From contig NC_084771.1 of the NCBI RefSeq assembly GCF_028858725.1, positions 6,724,915 through 6,788,914 of the forward strand: a stretch of 64,000 nucleotides of DNA. The letters run 5' to 3'. A program made the position numbers and the translations under genes. Under the pieces are notes generated by a model. It had not been told where the DNA came from. It did not search any database and saw nothing but the letters and a program-made list of their open reading frames with translations. Every line of letters begins with the position of its first letter. Position 1 is the stretch's first letter. This DNA comes from Colius striatus (lineage: Eukaryota; Chordata; Aves; Coliiformes; Coliidae). Below, one piece after another: positions 23,179-37,600 of the stretch.

Positions 23179-23184
23179 TTTATT
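23179..23184 (-). terminator. candidate poly(A) signal for HSF3
   Basis: AATAAA reads on the minus strand about 2.1 kb past the HSF3 stop. It is the best canonical hexamer I found downstream, which would imply a long 3' UTR. A weaker ATTAAA lies at 24304-24309. Confidence 0.3.
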
Positions 23185-24004
23185 TGCACTTTTCTTAAGC
23201 CTTGGTTTCTTAACTTCTTAAGAGAGAAGGTGAACTAAAAAACTACTATGCAATCAGATCAAGTATCTGATGGTGAGATGCACAGAGATCAGAGGACTCC
23301 ATGATGGAAGAACATGACAGTAATCCATAACAGGAACTACACTTCAGTCTAACCTGTTCAGGAAACAAGAGTTACAGAAGATCAGCCTCTCAGAGAATTT
23401 AATTGTCTGCATTGTGCTGTCAAAAGAGCTCAGAAGAAAAGTCTGGGTTTCTGTTCCACTCTTTGCAAAATTGAGGCCTTTGGGAAGAAGCTAAAAAACC
23501 AAACAGAACCCAAGACAGATATGCAATCCACCCATTTGCCCCTCTCCCTTTTGCTCACAAAAACTTGAGGCTGTCCAGCCCTTTGTCTCAAGAAGTAAGC
23601 AAAAGAAAGGCCAGAAAAGGCTAGAATAAGAGGTACTTCACAAAAGCAATTCATAAGATACAAACATGAAGGGTCACAAGGTAAGGAACAGTTAACAAGA
23701 GCCTGGGAATAAAAGGACACTGAAGGCATTACACATATACACACACTCAGTATGTAGCATGATCAGTAGCAAGATCCTCCTCTGCAGCTCAAGAGATTTG
23801 ACAGCAAAGCACAAATCCAATTGTCAGGCCAGTAGAGATGACATGCATTGTGTCTAGTAAGCTTCAGAATATCAAATTACCTTGGATTCTTGTATATAAA
23901 AGAACTCAAAACCTACTAGTTTGGAAACTTCAGAGATAAAGCCTCTAAGTAGCCTCAATTCCTAAAAGTGAAATAAATTTCAAGTAATCGCTCTGGGAGG
24001 AAGT

Positions 24005-24060
24005 CACAGAACGGTGGGGGTTGGAAGGGACCTCTGAGCTCATCCAGTCCAACCTCTGCT
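24005..24060 (-). mobile_element. short CR1 3' fragment, minus orientation
   Basis: CACAGAACGGTGGGGGTTGG followed by AAGGGACCTCTGAGCTCATC and CAGTCCAACC is the inverted CR1 3' end. Only about 55 bp remain. Confidence 0.8.
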
Positions 24061-25324
24061 ATCATGTGCTATTATCCAACAGGTTTTCAACTTGCCTCGA
24101 GGCTTCTTCTAGCCCCAAGTTTTGTATCACTGCTGCAGATTTCAGTTTGTGTGGGCTAGTGCTCAACTGCCATACACCTGGTACCAGCGAAGCAGAACCT
24201 GCCACTCCACTGACACCAGCAGCTGATGTCTCCATTACTCCATTACAGCTGCTTAAAGAAGTCAGAAAACCAGTGTAGAAAGTAACATTGGGGAGAGATT
24301 TTTTAATTAATCAGACACTACTTTTGTGTAATTTGCTGTCAGAGGATTCAAATGCATCTGGTTCATTTATCTGTGAGATTCCAGAAGGCAGAAAATGGCA
24401 GCAAGAAGTCCAGTGTTCACATAGGGTCAGGTAAACAAGCAGCTACTACAAGCAGAAGAGAAAACAATGTAAATCTCAATGCAAGTTACCCCATGACTCC
24501 CCTTCCCCCCATTTTAAAGGCAACTGCTGGGCTTGGCTGGACTCAACAGTTCGACTCAAAATTTCTGAGGACACGTGACCTGTGAGCGAGGTGCAAGTTA
24601 CCCTAGAACTGCCATGCAATGTGCATGAGAAATCAGCATTACGCAGGGTGGCGAGTGCTTCCTACCACAACACCTACAGCCCGTGGCAATGGATGTGTGT
24701 CAGCATGTTAAAAAGTAATATTCCACAGTCAAAATGTAATTTTCCATAGGAAAAACGTTCCCTGTACCTAGGAGCAAATCTAGGAGTACGAAAGTGATCG
24801 AAGCAGATGCCAACGACTGGAGCCACGAACTACCAAAAAGGAAACCTCAAATTAAAAACAACAGGATTTAAAAACACCTGAATTCCAAACAGTAGACAAG
24901 CCACCTATTGAAACAGGCTCTCAGAAAGAGTAAAACCCATGTTTAAGATACTACACACCACATGATTATCCAGCTAATGAAAAAAATACACCAAAAACCC
25001 AAACCATCCAAACTTTACAAACAGGATACAAACAGATTTCCTCTTGCAATAAGGATATTGGATAAAAAGTTAGGGCACACGCTGTGGTGTGTGCACAGGG
25101 AGGTTGCTCTTCCCCTCCACCAGTGCCTTCACTCCCACCAGCTCTCATCCTGAGCTTGCTTTCAGTTTTCTGAGGTGTACTCTTTGCTTACGGAAAGAGA
25201 GCTTTCTTTTGTCTGTACAATGACACCCAGAAAGCAGGTGGGGAGAGAGGTCAAGCTTCTTGCTGATCCATTTCTTTGTTGTCTGTTTCACCATCACTAA
25301 GCCAGTTATAGATGTTAGGTGAGT
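24061..25324 (-). other. probable HSF3 3' UTR / downstream region
   Basis: Non-coding sequence directly after the HSF3 stop. Its extent as 3' UTR is inferred from the poly(A) candidates only. Confidence 0.4.
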
Positions 25325-25656
25325 TCAGGAAGTTTCTATCTCAGAGGCCTCTTCTATGAAGTTAGCCACAGGACTGAGAAGCAAGAGTGGAAACAGTTTA
25401 TACTCTCCATTCCCGTCTTCTGAGAGGAGAGGCGCATCGCCCATTCCCAGAGCATCCAGAGGCTCAGCCTGGCTTGCCGGAGCTGCCAGTGGCACCACAG
25501 CTCCACTGCCTGATGGAGGGTGCAGATCAGGCTTCTCCTCCAGGGCTGGCAGCAGAAGGTCCTTTGGATCCTCCACCTTCCCCACAGCTTCACTTGAAGG
25601 TAGTTCTTCAAACAATGAAAGCAGAGGATTGGCCCTGTACTGTATCAGCTGCATAT
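25325..25656 (-). CDS. HSF3: HSF3 exon 13: C-terminal activation region and stop
   Basis: It encodes [20 protein letters not shown] at the start and [20 protein letters not shown] near the end. Both are similar to HSF1 C-terminal blocks. The stop is at 25325-25327. The exon opens upstream of the first Met in its frame. Confidence 0.95.
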
Positions 25657-28600
25657 CTGAGGGAAAACAAACAGTTTAAATGCCAGGCTCCTGTGTCACA
25701 CCAGTGAAAGCTCTTACTCAAAACAAGGGAAATGGGAAAAGCTGCTTCAAAACTCGGTTCACTAAATAAAACCCAACAGCTGAGCCCTGACAGACTGTAC
25801 CCATAGCTACAAGAGGGCAGCTGAGGCTCTCGGGTCTGCTGTGGTCAGTATCTGAAGGACAACCCCAACCCCACAGACACAGCGAGCAGTGGCAGCACTG
25901 AAGGGGTGAGATGAACAGCACTGCATTTGTGGGGCTCATAGCCCACATGGGGCACACTTGCCCAAGGACATTTGCAGTTCTGCTCCCTGTTGTGGCTCTC
26001 TGTCCTGTGTAAGAAAAAGGAATTAACAGCAACATGGGGCATAGGATGGGGCCTCTTACAACTGAGGCACAGCTTTAAGATCAGTGAGACATCCTACTCT
26101 TCACAAACATTTTAAGCCCAGACCAAAGGAGAAGATACATCATACTGCAAGCTACAAAAGTTTCATTTTAATACACCACTTGGAGCTGTCCAGTCTCAGT
26201 GTTCTTCCTGCCTACCTTTGCTTCCTGCCTACCTTTGCTTCCTGTGGTGTCTCTCTCACTCACTCCCAGATCTTCAGTGGTCTCTGCCAAGTTTGCAATC
26301 TGAAGCAAAATGGACAGAGTAAGACAGAGTGCTTAACAACAACAACAACATCCAACTCTCCACAGACTGGTTAACAAAATTAAAGGTGAAAGAAAGAGGG
26401 AAGAGAAATAGAACAGTTGACCAGTGAGCCCATTGCTGTACATAAGGGGGAGCAAACAGGAGCTCTCAGAAGGAGGCAGGGTGAAATACAGACACACATT
26501 TGACTTGTTGAAGGCAAACAAGCTTCTGACTAGGAAATATTTAGCTTCCAATCCAAGCTTCATTATTATAGTCTGTTTTGTTGCAATAACACTGTCAAAC
26601 ATGGTTTCATCACTGTCATTTTGCAAGCAGTTGAACACAGCTGCATTTCACCTCCGTTGTAGCTTCAGCTCTTATGACTGAGAAGTCCCAGTTTAAATAT
26701 TATTTCAGGACAACAAAATAAGTGATACTTGCAAGTTTCTTTTAACATGAGGCAGTTCTAGGAACTGGACCAAAAGAAGTAAACTTGCACTGAACTTCTG
26801 TATGTCCTCTGAGGAAATTCCACAGAGCCACGTTCAGAATACAGTATATTGCATTCTCTTTTTCATTTAGTACTTTTCCTTCAGTTTTCAGACAGACTGA
26901 AGACACAATCTCATCTGAACTGTAACCCCAGACGTAGCTGTTGCTTGGGTGAAAGACATAATGGAAATCCCTGAGGCTAGGAGAAACGAGTCAAGAAACT
27001 CTTTTCACACACACCAAGAAAGGACAAGGTTTTGTAGCATCCTCATTCTAAACAAGTTACAGAAGTAAGAGATAGGAATAAAAACATTCAATACAGACAG
27101 CTGATTCAACAGTCACCAGGTTGTTTCCCTCTCTCTTATGCTCTCAGATATATTCAGGAAGCAAAGAATGTGTTATTCAAAGCAAAGTGGCCATTTAAAT
27201 CAGCTCACTGAGTGCATTTCTGCAACTCTGAACATAAGACTTGAAATTATCTTGAGAACTCTATTAAATTCATACATGCCAACAGTGGTAACTGGAAACA
27301 GCAAGTCAGCAAGTCTAGATAAAATGTCAGCTTCATCCTCTGCTATCAGTCCAGTCCCTATCCTCAAAATTCAGCTCTCAACATCACATTAACCCTCCTC
27401 ATCATAGATACAAATCTTACTCTTACATTTTCCATACCAGGAGAAGTCTCCATCAAGCTCATATCTAGGGCTGGCAGCTCAGGATTAAATGTCTGAAAAC
27501 AAAAGCAGACCATATGTCTTATAATGTATAAGGTGCTTCAAACAAAGCTTCAGGGACTCCTGAAAGGACAGCAGGAACCAGCACACCACTCCACCCCCTA
27601 AGCACAGGGACAGGGGCCCCTCCACACACCTACAGCAATACTCTTTCAACCTGTGGCAGTGAACTAAAGTCACAGGAGACAAAAAGGACACTGTATTTCC
27701 CAGTTATTCCAGGTATATGGCTGAGTTTCATTCCATGCCATAATGCATAATCAAACACATAATCAGGATGTCATGATGTGTGACAAAGTCTTTCCTTTAC
27801 CCTCCTTGAGAACTGGAAAAGGCTCTCAGTCTTACCCCATTCACTGATAGACTCCTACAATGATTATGTATCATTTTATCCAAAACTACTTTCTTTTCAG
27901 GATTTCCCCTCCCTTGCCCTTTACAACATGGAATGAAACAGTAAAATTTCATGATACAATGCAATTAGTATTTTTCATAAGGCAGAAATAGTGTCAAGGC
28001 ACTCACATCGCTGAAAGCTTCAGAGCCAAAGTTATACTGCTTCCCAGACAGCATTGCTTGCAGCTCTTCAAGGCTGGCATCAATGCAATTGAGAAAATCC
28101 TGAATTTCTTCTCTAAAAAGACAAAATTTAGTAGTACTGTGAGGAGCAGTTGGCAGTTTGGGCCTCTTTTGCACCACAAGGCAGGTTGCTCACAACAGCT
28201 TGTTGCCAGTGAATGAAACTGGTTGTCACAGTCCCACTCTTCAAAGGACAGGGACAAGGAAAAGCCACCTGAACAGCGAGCCTGAGAATGGCTGTCACAC
28301 CAAAAGGCAGGTTCTCCTTCTACCACCTCCTTCACTTAGTGTCTTTTGAATGTTCTCAGCCTATATACCAGCACTTCTTCAAACTAAGATCTGATGGCTT
28401 CTACCTGGGGACAACAAATGGTAAGCAAAGGGCTGGAATTCATCTGGATCTGAAGGAATGCTCCCTATTTTCAAACATCAGATTGTTGCCAAATTGTACA
28501 GGCTTCGAAGGAGAGTGAGCAGGATCCAGGGCACAACGAAGGAAGCAGAAGGGAAGCTGCATGTACAGTGCTGTACTGAGCTTCTGGCTGTGCTGCCAGA

Positions 28601-31600
28601 TGCCTCCTGGGATTCAGCCTCACCCAACAGACAGGTCCAAGACACCGCCCCGAGCTGCAGTGCCACTGAGGCAAGAGACTGCAGGGCCTGCAGGTCACAC
28701 TGAGTGCTGCGACACACCTGGAGTAGTCAGCCACAGCACGAGAGCTGTCAGGAGAAAGAACTAAAGCTTGTTCCTTGATCCAGCTCACCCTGCAGCACTG
28801 ACAGCTCAGGGGCCAGGGCAGAGCTGGAAGCTGCATCAGCAGTGGTGTGAAACCACAGCCCACGGGGTCCTGATCCCAGGGTGAGCCTGACCTGACCATT
28901 CAGAAGCAAAAAGGAACCTTTGCAAAAGCAAGGGGCAAAGAAAGGAAGCAACAAGCGAAACATCATCAGATAACCACCAATCCCATCTGCAGTTCTCAGA
29001 AACAAAGCAGCAGGTGGTGCCCTCCTGACTCCCCTTCCTTAAGCTGCTGTCTGCCAGCACCAGACAGTGCCAATACTTGGGGATACAAGGGCTGATGTGA
29101 CAGACTGACCTCACCAGTTCTCAGACTGACACATCAGAAGTCAGGCACAGTCACTGTCAGTGATGGGACAGAAGAACTTGCCCTGCTAACACCTTTTCAA
29201 GACTTACTAACAAAGGGGCAGGAAATTCAGTTCATCAGCAATATTAAAAAAGCTGATTCACAAGGTTCTGCTGAACATCCTCTGAAACCTTGGCAAGATT
29301 CCCCAACGTGACCACAGCACAAGAGTTCCCTGAAGCAAGTTAGTACCTGTCCAGCAGAGGATCATTTTGGTTTCCAGAGTTGTTCTCATTCAAGATGGAG
29401 TCAATCACTGACACAGGGTCTTCTGGAGTATTAGGTTGTGCAGTATGGAGTTCCACAGCAGCATTTCCTATTTCACTGGATTTGTTGACATCACTTACAT
29501 GAACTGGTGGGATAGGTTCTGCACAATTTAACTCATTTGGCTGCGATACTGGACAAATAGGTAAGCCAGGATCCACAGCTGCCTGCATCTCTCTAAAACA
29601 TGACCCAAAGAGGAACAACACATGGGACAATTTGTCAACTGTTTTACTACTCATTTCAAGTTTAGTACCTCAAATCTTAATACCTGATAAGGTCAAGCCA
29701 GCCAAGGGTTCTAACAACATCCAAGTCTTCAGAAAAAGATGAAAAGTGCCTTCCTAAAGGCAGATTAAGGATTTCTTATTACAGCTTACACAAATAGCCT
29801 GTGTCAGAGCAACACATCCCATTTTGCCAGGCCAAAAGCAGCAAAATAGGATACAGAAATTAAGGAGGAGGGAAACTCCTAACATATTGTCTCTGGAAAT
29901 AAAAGATTCCCAACTGCTCCATATTTCACTCAGAACGTTAATAACTACATGGTTTTCACAAGAGGCTGATGCCACACCAAAGAATGCCTTCCCTTCAGTT
30001 ATGTTTAGTGTAATACTAGCAAGAGCAGTGCTGAACCTGGAGACAAAATTACTTGGTTTGGTCATTAGGAATCTACATACACTTTGGATTCTTTATTAAT
30101 AACCTATATATGGATTCAGGTCCCTGTTTGGTCAAAAAGTTAAGTATGTGCTTATTTGTTGAGCAGACAAAAGAAGCCTCAGAAAATTAAACTTCAAGTG
30201 CCAATCAGCCTGACAGGCTTTCAGGCACTCCTGAAGAGATGTGAGCTCAAAAGCTTTGCTGGCCACAACCAATGCTACATGCTGTAAGAAAAAAAGAGAG
30301 CCTACAAACAGGCCTGTCATGCACCAAGGGCACAAATCCAGAGAGGCTGTTTCCCAGAATTCATATTACATGAATATGACTACTTAGTTAACAGCTTAGG
30401 CATAAATGCTCCCACATCCTTTAAACATACCTGGCTCTGCCACTTGTGTGTGCCACAGCAAGGAGACCATCGGTGGCATTTTCCAGGGTATCGGTGATAT
30501 CTCGAATGATGAGACCTGTACCATTTCCATCCTCATCATCTGCATTATGTTCAGAAAAAGCCATCTGCAGGATGCAGCAAACAGAATGAGTAAACTAAAA
30601 GGTCTGGCTTTTGCTGATGTTGAAGTTCCACTCTTCCTGCAGCTTCTCTTTCCTGTTCAGACTTCATCTTTGACTACTTGTACTGATTTGCTTGATTTTA
30701 CAGACAGAGCAATACTTTAAAGCTGACATTTCAACATGGTGTGCACTTGATAATAAGATTAGGGTATTCATAACTGTAAGGAAGACTTTGAGACCACCAT
30801 ACATGAAACTGTCCAACCCATTGTCTCTTTCCCTGGGAAGACTTACTGTTTGGCCGCTCTCCACGGGCAGGCGAACATACTGACGACTGTATTTGGAAGG
30901 TGAAGCACCTGCAGCATCTGTCAGAGACCTGAGACAAAAGACAGCTTTAGTGTATAGTTCCACAGCAAAAAAGCTGTAGTGATGCCAAATGTGCAGGAAT
31001 GGTAAGAAGAGTCATTCTCCCACATCTAAGACAACTGTCTTTTGGAAACGTTTTAGTAGCTGTATGGCAGACGGGCTGCATTCTAAACATGCCTTTTGTT
31101 TTGCAGAGACTCACCATTTCTGATAACTGTGCCCTTTGCAACTTAAAATGTATACTGCATCCTCTTCCCATCCACTTTTTTAATGATAAAGAAGAGAAAA
31201 ATCTTTATTTCATGCTTCACTCAACTTCCATCAACTTCCTCAAGTTTGAATATACAACTGATAAAAACATTCTTCATACACTTTAGAAAAGTATCTTGCT
31301 TCTAAAAGTTGATTTGTCCCTCCGATTCACATCTGACACAGACTTGTGATCTATCCAGTAATTACCTTTTTCTTTTGACACCAACAATGTAATTTCCTCG
31401 CATCAAACTTAGTATGAATTGAAGAATCTAAAAAGGAAAAATAAAAGACCAAAACCAAGTGGTCAGCACAGCAATCCTAACAGGAAATGGTGAATTCGGA
31501 TTTTACTACAAAATTACATAGTTTTGTGACTGAAATTAGTAGGTAAATTAAGAATCCGTTTGTGTTCACAACTTAAAAACCAAAACAGCAGTTACAAATA

Positions 31601-34600
31601 GCATTGAAAAGTTATCCCGCTTGGACAGTAGTTCTTTCAAATGCAATACAACACCACAAGTTACTGGAGGATTCCAGACCAGAAACAGATAAGCCAGAGA
31701 AAATATGATCTAGTGAAGAAGCTCCTCCTGTAGTTTCTGGGTTCCAAGTTGACTTCTTGAGTGGTCTAAATCTGTCTTGGTCCAAGATCTCCCACAGACC
31801 CCATTCCATGTGCCTGCAATCTCTTGTTTTAGGCTCCTGTTACCATGCACTGCCTCCAGCCCCACATTTACCCCAGGCCAGCTTGATTTACTGATTTCTC
31901 TCCAAATAAGATTCACTGAGATTTCAAACACATTGAAGTTTTTTCACTATGACTTTTCCTTAGCCTTTTGCTCGTGGTTCTTTGCTGTGCTACTGCTGGG
32001 ACACTCAGGAACTGTGAACATTTTCTTTGTGCCGTATTAATATAGCCTGTTCAGCTCTGTGTCATTGTCATTCTACATAAGCAAAGAATGCCATCAAGTA
32101 TCACAGAGGCAGGAATAAGGATGGTAGCACTGAAGATGCTGCAATGGTACCTTAGACAGCAGCTTCTGTTGTTGACTGTGCTTCTGCCTTAGAACTGCCA
32201 CTTCTTTCCACAGGGCCTTATTTTCTCTGCAATGCAGAATAAATCAGAAGACAGAGGATGAACAGAGTTTACTTTATATGCTTTAGTTTTAGAGCTTTCA
32301 AACTTTCACAGTACCTTGCAGGACCAATGGCAACATTCCCTCTGTGGGAAACTAACAATCAATTAATCCAATCCTCTAGTATAAACTCTGGGTTAAATTA
32401 ACTCTGTTTTATATCAGGCAGGACCAAACACTCACTATTAAGGACATTCTCAACCTCTGCTGCTCCAGCAATAACCTCGACCTAAGGTATTCCTTCAAAG
32501 CCTCAAAGCCTTAGAATAACGGCTTGGTGTCTGGAAACAGGCTGAGTGTAACACAGATGCCTCAGAACAGTTCCAGCTTTTTGTCTGAGGTTTGTTTGTG
32601 TTTGGTTGCTATGTTGTTTTTAAAGAACAGAGGGAGTGAAGATATCTCCTGAACTTTGGTTGATACCTGCTTGTATACCAATGATCTGAACAAACTATCA
32701 GTGCCTATACAAAAAGCATCTGAGGGAACAGAGATGAAGACAGGCAAAGTCTGTTTTCCATTAGAAAGAAAAGCAAAGATTAATTCTCCCTCACTGCATC
32801 TAACCCAGTTTTGTGTTTAGAAAAAAATAATGCTTTGAGCACCCTAAAAAACTACCACAGGTGATGGCAACCAAAATGAAATCTCAAGACAGTCAAATCC
32901 CAGTCTTAATCTCTGGTCTGTAACTGAATTATAAATACAAACAAGATTCAGGATGTTGTGTGGGGTGGAATGGGAATTCTTAGGAAAAAAATATAGCTTC
33001 ACCTGTTTCCAGTTCAAATGAAACTCACATTTAGAGTCAAGCTCCATTAGATACAAGAAACATTCAGTGTGTAAATGCCTCTGAAATAGATGGAGTCTAC
33101 CTCTTCATGTTAGCCAGTCTGACGTCCATGTTGTTCTGCTGCTCTCTCATTTCCTGGACTTCAGAAAGTACTTTGTGCAAATCCTCTGTACAGACCTTGA
33201 GATCCTCTGTTCTTACTGCAGATACCTAAAATAGGACCAGGTTACACATGCTTTACTACAAACAGAGCTTCACATACTCCTTTCTACAGGAACAGTATAG
33301 GTAGTCTGCAGAACAGGTACACACACCACCAAAACATGAGGCAACACTGTAATTCTCCTGGATGACAAAGCTGCATGGCTATAGATGACAGTCCTTAGGA
33401 CAGCCTGTATTGCATGAAAAGAACCCAAGATGTGAATGAAAACGTGAGAGCAGCACTTTGTACATGTTGACAGCAGATTTACCATGGTAATTCGTGATAA
33501 AAACCTACACTGACTGAAAGTGGCCTTCCCTAAGGTGTTCTCTCTGACAGGTCTGGTGACAGCTTGCCCTCTAGCGTCAACAAGTAAGGCATCAGCCAAA
33601 ACCAAAACAACTGCTAGCAGAGTTAAGAACCAGATGATCATATTCCTTTTAGGTGTAGGTAAATCTGCCAGCACGGGAATAACAAATTTCCATTAAGCTA
33701 CCGGGTGGTATGTGTGTCTAATTAGAATGTATCTTGCTTGATTTGACAATTTGTTCCATACCACCTGGAGATTCCTGTATTGGTGTTTGCTCTGTTACTT
33801 TTCTGCTCAGTGGCATTCCAAAATTATGGAGACTTGTCTCCAGAAAAATCAGAATCCAAACTGCTCTTCCTCCCTCAGCAGCATCCACGAAACAACGGTG
33901 AAAGAGACATCAGAAAGCAAAAAGCTCACACTCTTCTCCTTACACTTCTATATTCAGAGCTTTTCACTTCCTTCAGCAACTGTCTCTGCAGTGGTGGCAC
34001 TGATGGCTAACACACAGCTCAGGATCCTGAAAGAGACAGGTCTGGTGCCTCGCATATCTAAAGGACACGTCCAGGGTTTGTGGGCATAGTTTTAAAAATC
34101 ATTTAGTCAAATATTGACCATAATTGAATCAAACGGAGTTGCACCAGATAACCCCCAGATGTCCCTTCCAATCAGCAGAATCTATGGTTTCTCTTACTAG
34201 CGTACTAAATTCCAAGAAGAGGTGAAAGCATCTGGAACTGGCCTGCTGAAGCGTGAGGTAACTTCCATGTGCTTCGGCTCACAGATCCCTTTTTTACAAA
34301 TGAGAATGGGATGGTCAGAAAGGGATCTACTGTGTTATAAGAAACCATCTCATCCCTTCTTGATGAAAGAGAACATGACCACTAAACACTCCACAGAAAT
34401 AACTAACCACTTTCTTAACATAATCCAGTGTTGCAAAGGATGGGCTGGACGGCCTAGCAGTGCTTTCTCTGCCTGTATTTTAGATGCTTTGCTGTTCATT
34501 GCAGATAATGTCTTATGCTGAGGTACACAAGTTGTATCTCAAATGAGATTCACGGCTGTCTGATTTCTTTGGCACAGCATCTCTCCACGGGGAAGACACC

Positions 34601-37600
34601 TCAGAGGTGCAGACAGCAGGGGCAAGTCTCAAATGTGGTCATCACACCTCCAAAAAGAGAAGCAAACTAAGACATTTTGCTCAGAAACTACTCTCAGAGT
34701 GTGTAACTAGGTAATGAGGGTGGCAGGACAAGCCCCTCAGCAGAGATAACACTAAAATGGAGTCAATAAAGGAAGTCCTGTATTCAAACTTGTATTCTTG
34801 TTACAGGCTTGAAACCCAGTTTTATATCAAGTACTGAAATACAGCTCCAATCCAGATGGACAAAGAGCAAGAAAAACTGGACATTTTGCAACTAAATCAC
34901 TAACACTTCCTGTGCCACAACGACCACGTTTCACCAACCCATTCAAGAGTTTCCCACGACTGTCCCTGGCACTGGGTACAGCTTTTGTCTTTCCATCTAG
35001 AACACTCCACCCAGTCCACTGCTCCTGGGACACATGGTGCCACACATCACGTCAGCAGCTGACTGTCCCAACACACCAGCAAGCACAGTGTGCAAGTCGA
35101 GACAAGTGAGCAATTACAGCATCTGGGAAGAGCACATGCCTGACTCAGAGAAGCAGCTCTATGACTATATCTAATCAACTGTGATTCTGAGCAGAGACAG
35201 CTCAGTGAAAAATCAATCAAAACACAATTGTGACTCTCAAGCCAACCCTGTGTTTTTATTAACTTGGGCAATGTGGCTACCACATTATGGCATTCTAAAG
35301 ACGAGGTTCTGCAGTTCAAATGTCAACATGATGTATCACGATGCTCTTTCTTTCTGGAAGACAGGATATTATGGGCAGTAATGTGCCAATAGAGGATAAA
35401 TATCTGTGCAGAAACAGGTCAGACAAGGCCCGAGTGTACAAAAGAAAACTGGAAAGCAGTAATAAAGATGCAGCTTAGTGGCAAAAGAGTTGGAGAAACA
35501 ACGTAATTTATGTAAACTTGCTCAGATGAACTGACAACTGATGCCCTTGCTGATTTTCAGTGAGCAACAAATGGGAATGTACTTTCTTTTACTTTGTGAC
35601 TCTTTTCAACTCTGCTACGCCAGCAGAATTCATGACTGTGCTCAGCTATAACCAGGTACATGAACTATGTGTAAAAAGGGCTCTGGTTTGACAGCTATGA
35701 AGAAAGTGTCGTGCTCCAGTGCATCATGAAACAGCAACGGGGCACGTTTTGTCCAAGAGCTGGCTCGAGAAGACCAAGCCAAGCATTCACCTGGCATTCA
35801 AGAGGGAGTTAAAAAGGCTGCATCAGGATGCACAGACATGGTTCCCATGGAATTTGTTGCCTGTGAAGTGTTTGAAAGAACAGGTGTGCTCTTGCTAAGT
35901 TACTTTTCATAACAAAGTGAAGTAAATACATGCTCAGACCATACCTTGCGCTTGATGTTTTCCAGTAAATGTGCCTTCCCTTGCTTGAAGAAAGGGTGCT
36001 GGAACTCAATGACCGAGCTTTTCTCTGCTGTAATCATGCCATTCTCCAGAGCAATCACCTTCCTGAAACCATCTGTGGAGAGATTATTAACAAAGTCATT
36101 TCTTTCAGTGCAAAGATGACTGGTACAACAGACAGCTAAAGAAAACCCCAAGGCTACCACAACACCTACAGCACTACAGGTAATGTGAGCAGAAACTGAG
36201 AAAGCCAGACACAGTAGCTTTTCTTTGATGCTCAATGTTTTGACAGTCTTCACAGCTAGAGAACATGTCCACAATACCACAAAATGACCCTGCAGGCTGT
36301 AGGAACAGCAGCGTGGCAGAGGCCAGACAGTGCCCGCAAGCAAGATTGCGACATCCAAGTAATCATGGAAGTTAGTTAGAAATGAGATTTGTTAGGACAA
36401 CCTGGATAAAACCTTGTCCCTGTGCAAGCAGCAGAATGGTTTCATGCTTATGATCCCAGATAACTACATATTGAAACAAATGCTGCCATGTACCACACCA
36501 CGGTCTACAGAATAAAGGAAGGAAGAGACATTAGTTCTCAGCCTATGCAAACACATGCAGACAGAGCACTACTTTCTCCACGACAGACTCCCTGCATGAA
36601 AGAAGACATTGCCAGCTCTGTTTCCATCACTGCTTCAAGTACCACAGGGCAGATGCAAAATACAGTTGACAGACCAATCCATATCTCTCCTAGTTCAAGT
36701 TTTCAACATAGTTAACGTATTCCAGATTCACTGCACCCAACAGTGCTTGACTTGAAGGCAGGATAGGAAAAGGAGGCTGCCATTGCATTGCATGCCTTTG
36801 TGGGAATATCTGCACCACAGCTTTTACCCAACTGACAATTGTTTGCAATATGCTTTCACACTCAAGTGATAAGGTGTCAACACTTGACACAAACTGCCCC
36901 TTACTCCAAAAGGAAGTTCTAAACAGGGTGTCCATCTTCTGTGAGTTTGCCCCTTCCCTCAGCCATATACTTTTTGCTGCAAATCAACTATTCCTGCCAT
37001 GTGTTGCAGCCCTGCATGTTGCACTGTATCTCTGAACCAACACCTCACTCCAGCCCCTTTTCCTATACAAGCTGTACGTGTGTTATGTAGCAGATGCTAC
37101 ATGATGCTCAAAAGTCGAGCACAAAAAACTTGGTCCAGCTCAATCCATCAGCACGACAAATCTTGTTTCAAAACAGCAACACAGGCAACAGCACAATCTA
37201 GGCTTTCCCCCCCCCCCCCCCCCCCCCCCAGTGGACACACAGGTATAGATACAGCCTTTGCTGCTGTAGGTATGCATATGTTTGCAGTCACTGTTACCAT
37301 GGAGGCTACCACTGCCGCCCAGTGAACTCTACCCAAGCTTCAGGCAACAGCACATGAAACAGTACTTTTACAGTTGTTGCTCAAAAGGACTCAGAGCTGA
37401 AACACAGAAAACAAACACCAATCCAACTCTTCTGCAAATTAAACTCAAGACCAAAATTTAGGTTTTCAGGGATGAAAGACCTGCCAAGTCAGTTGGTTTG
37501 TTTAAAGAAATTCAGGCTGATGCCAAGCAGTGAAGAACTTGGTAGAAAGCATATATAAGAAAGTTGATGCTTACACATGTTGAGCTGTCGTATGAAGCTG

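Noticed and set aside
27438-27444. GTATGG as the donor of HSF3 exon 11
   Set aside because: It would put exon 12 out of frame. The GTAAGA site 11 nt further on keeps the HSF-like reading frame.
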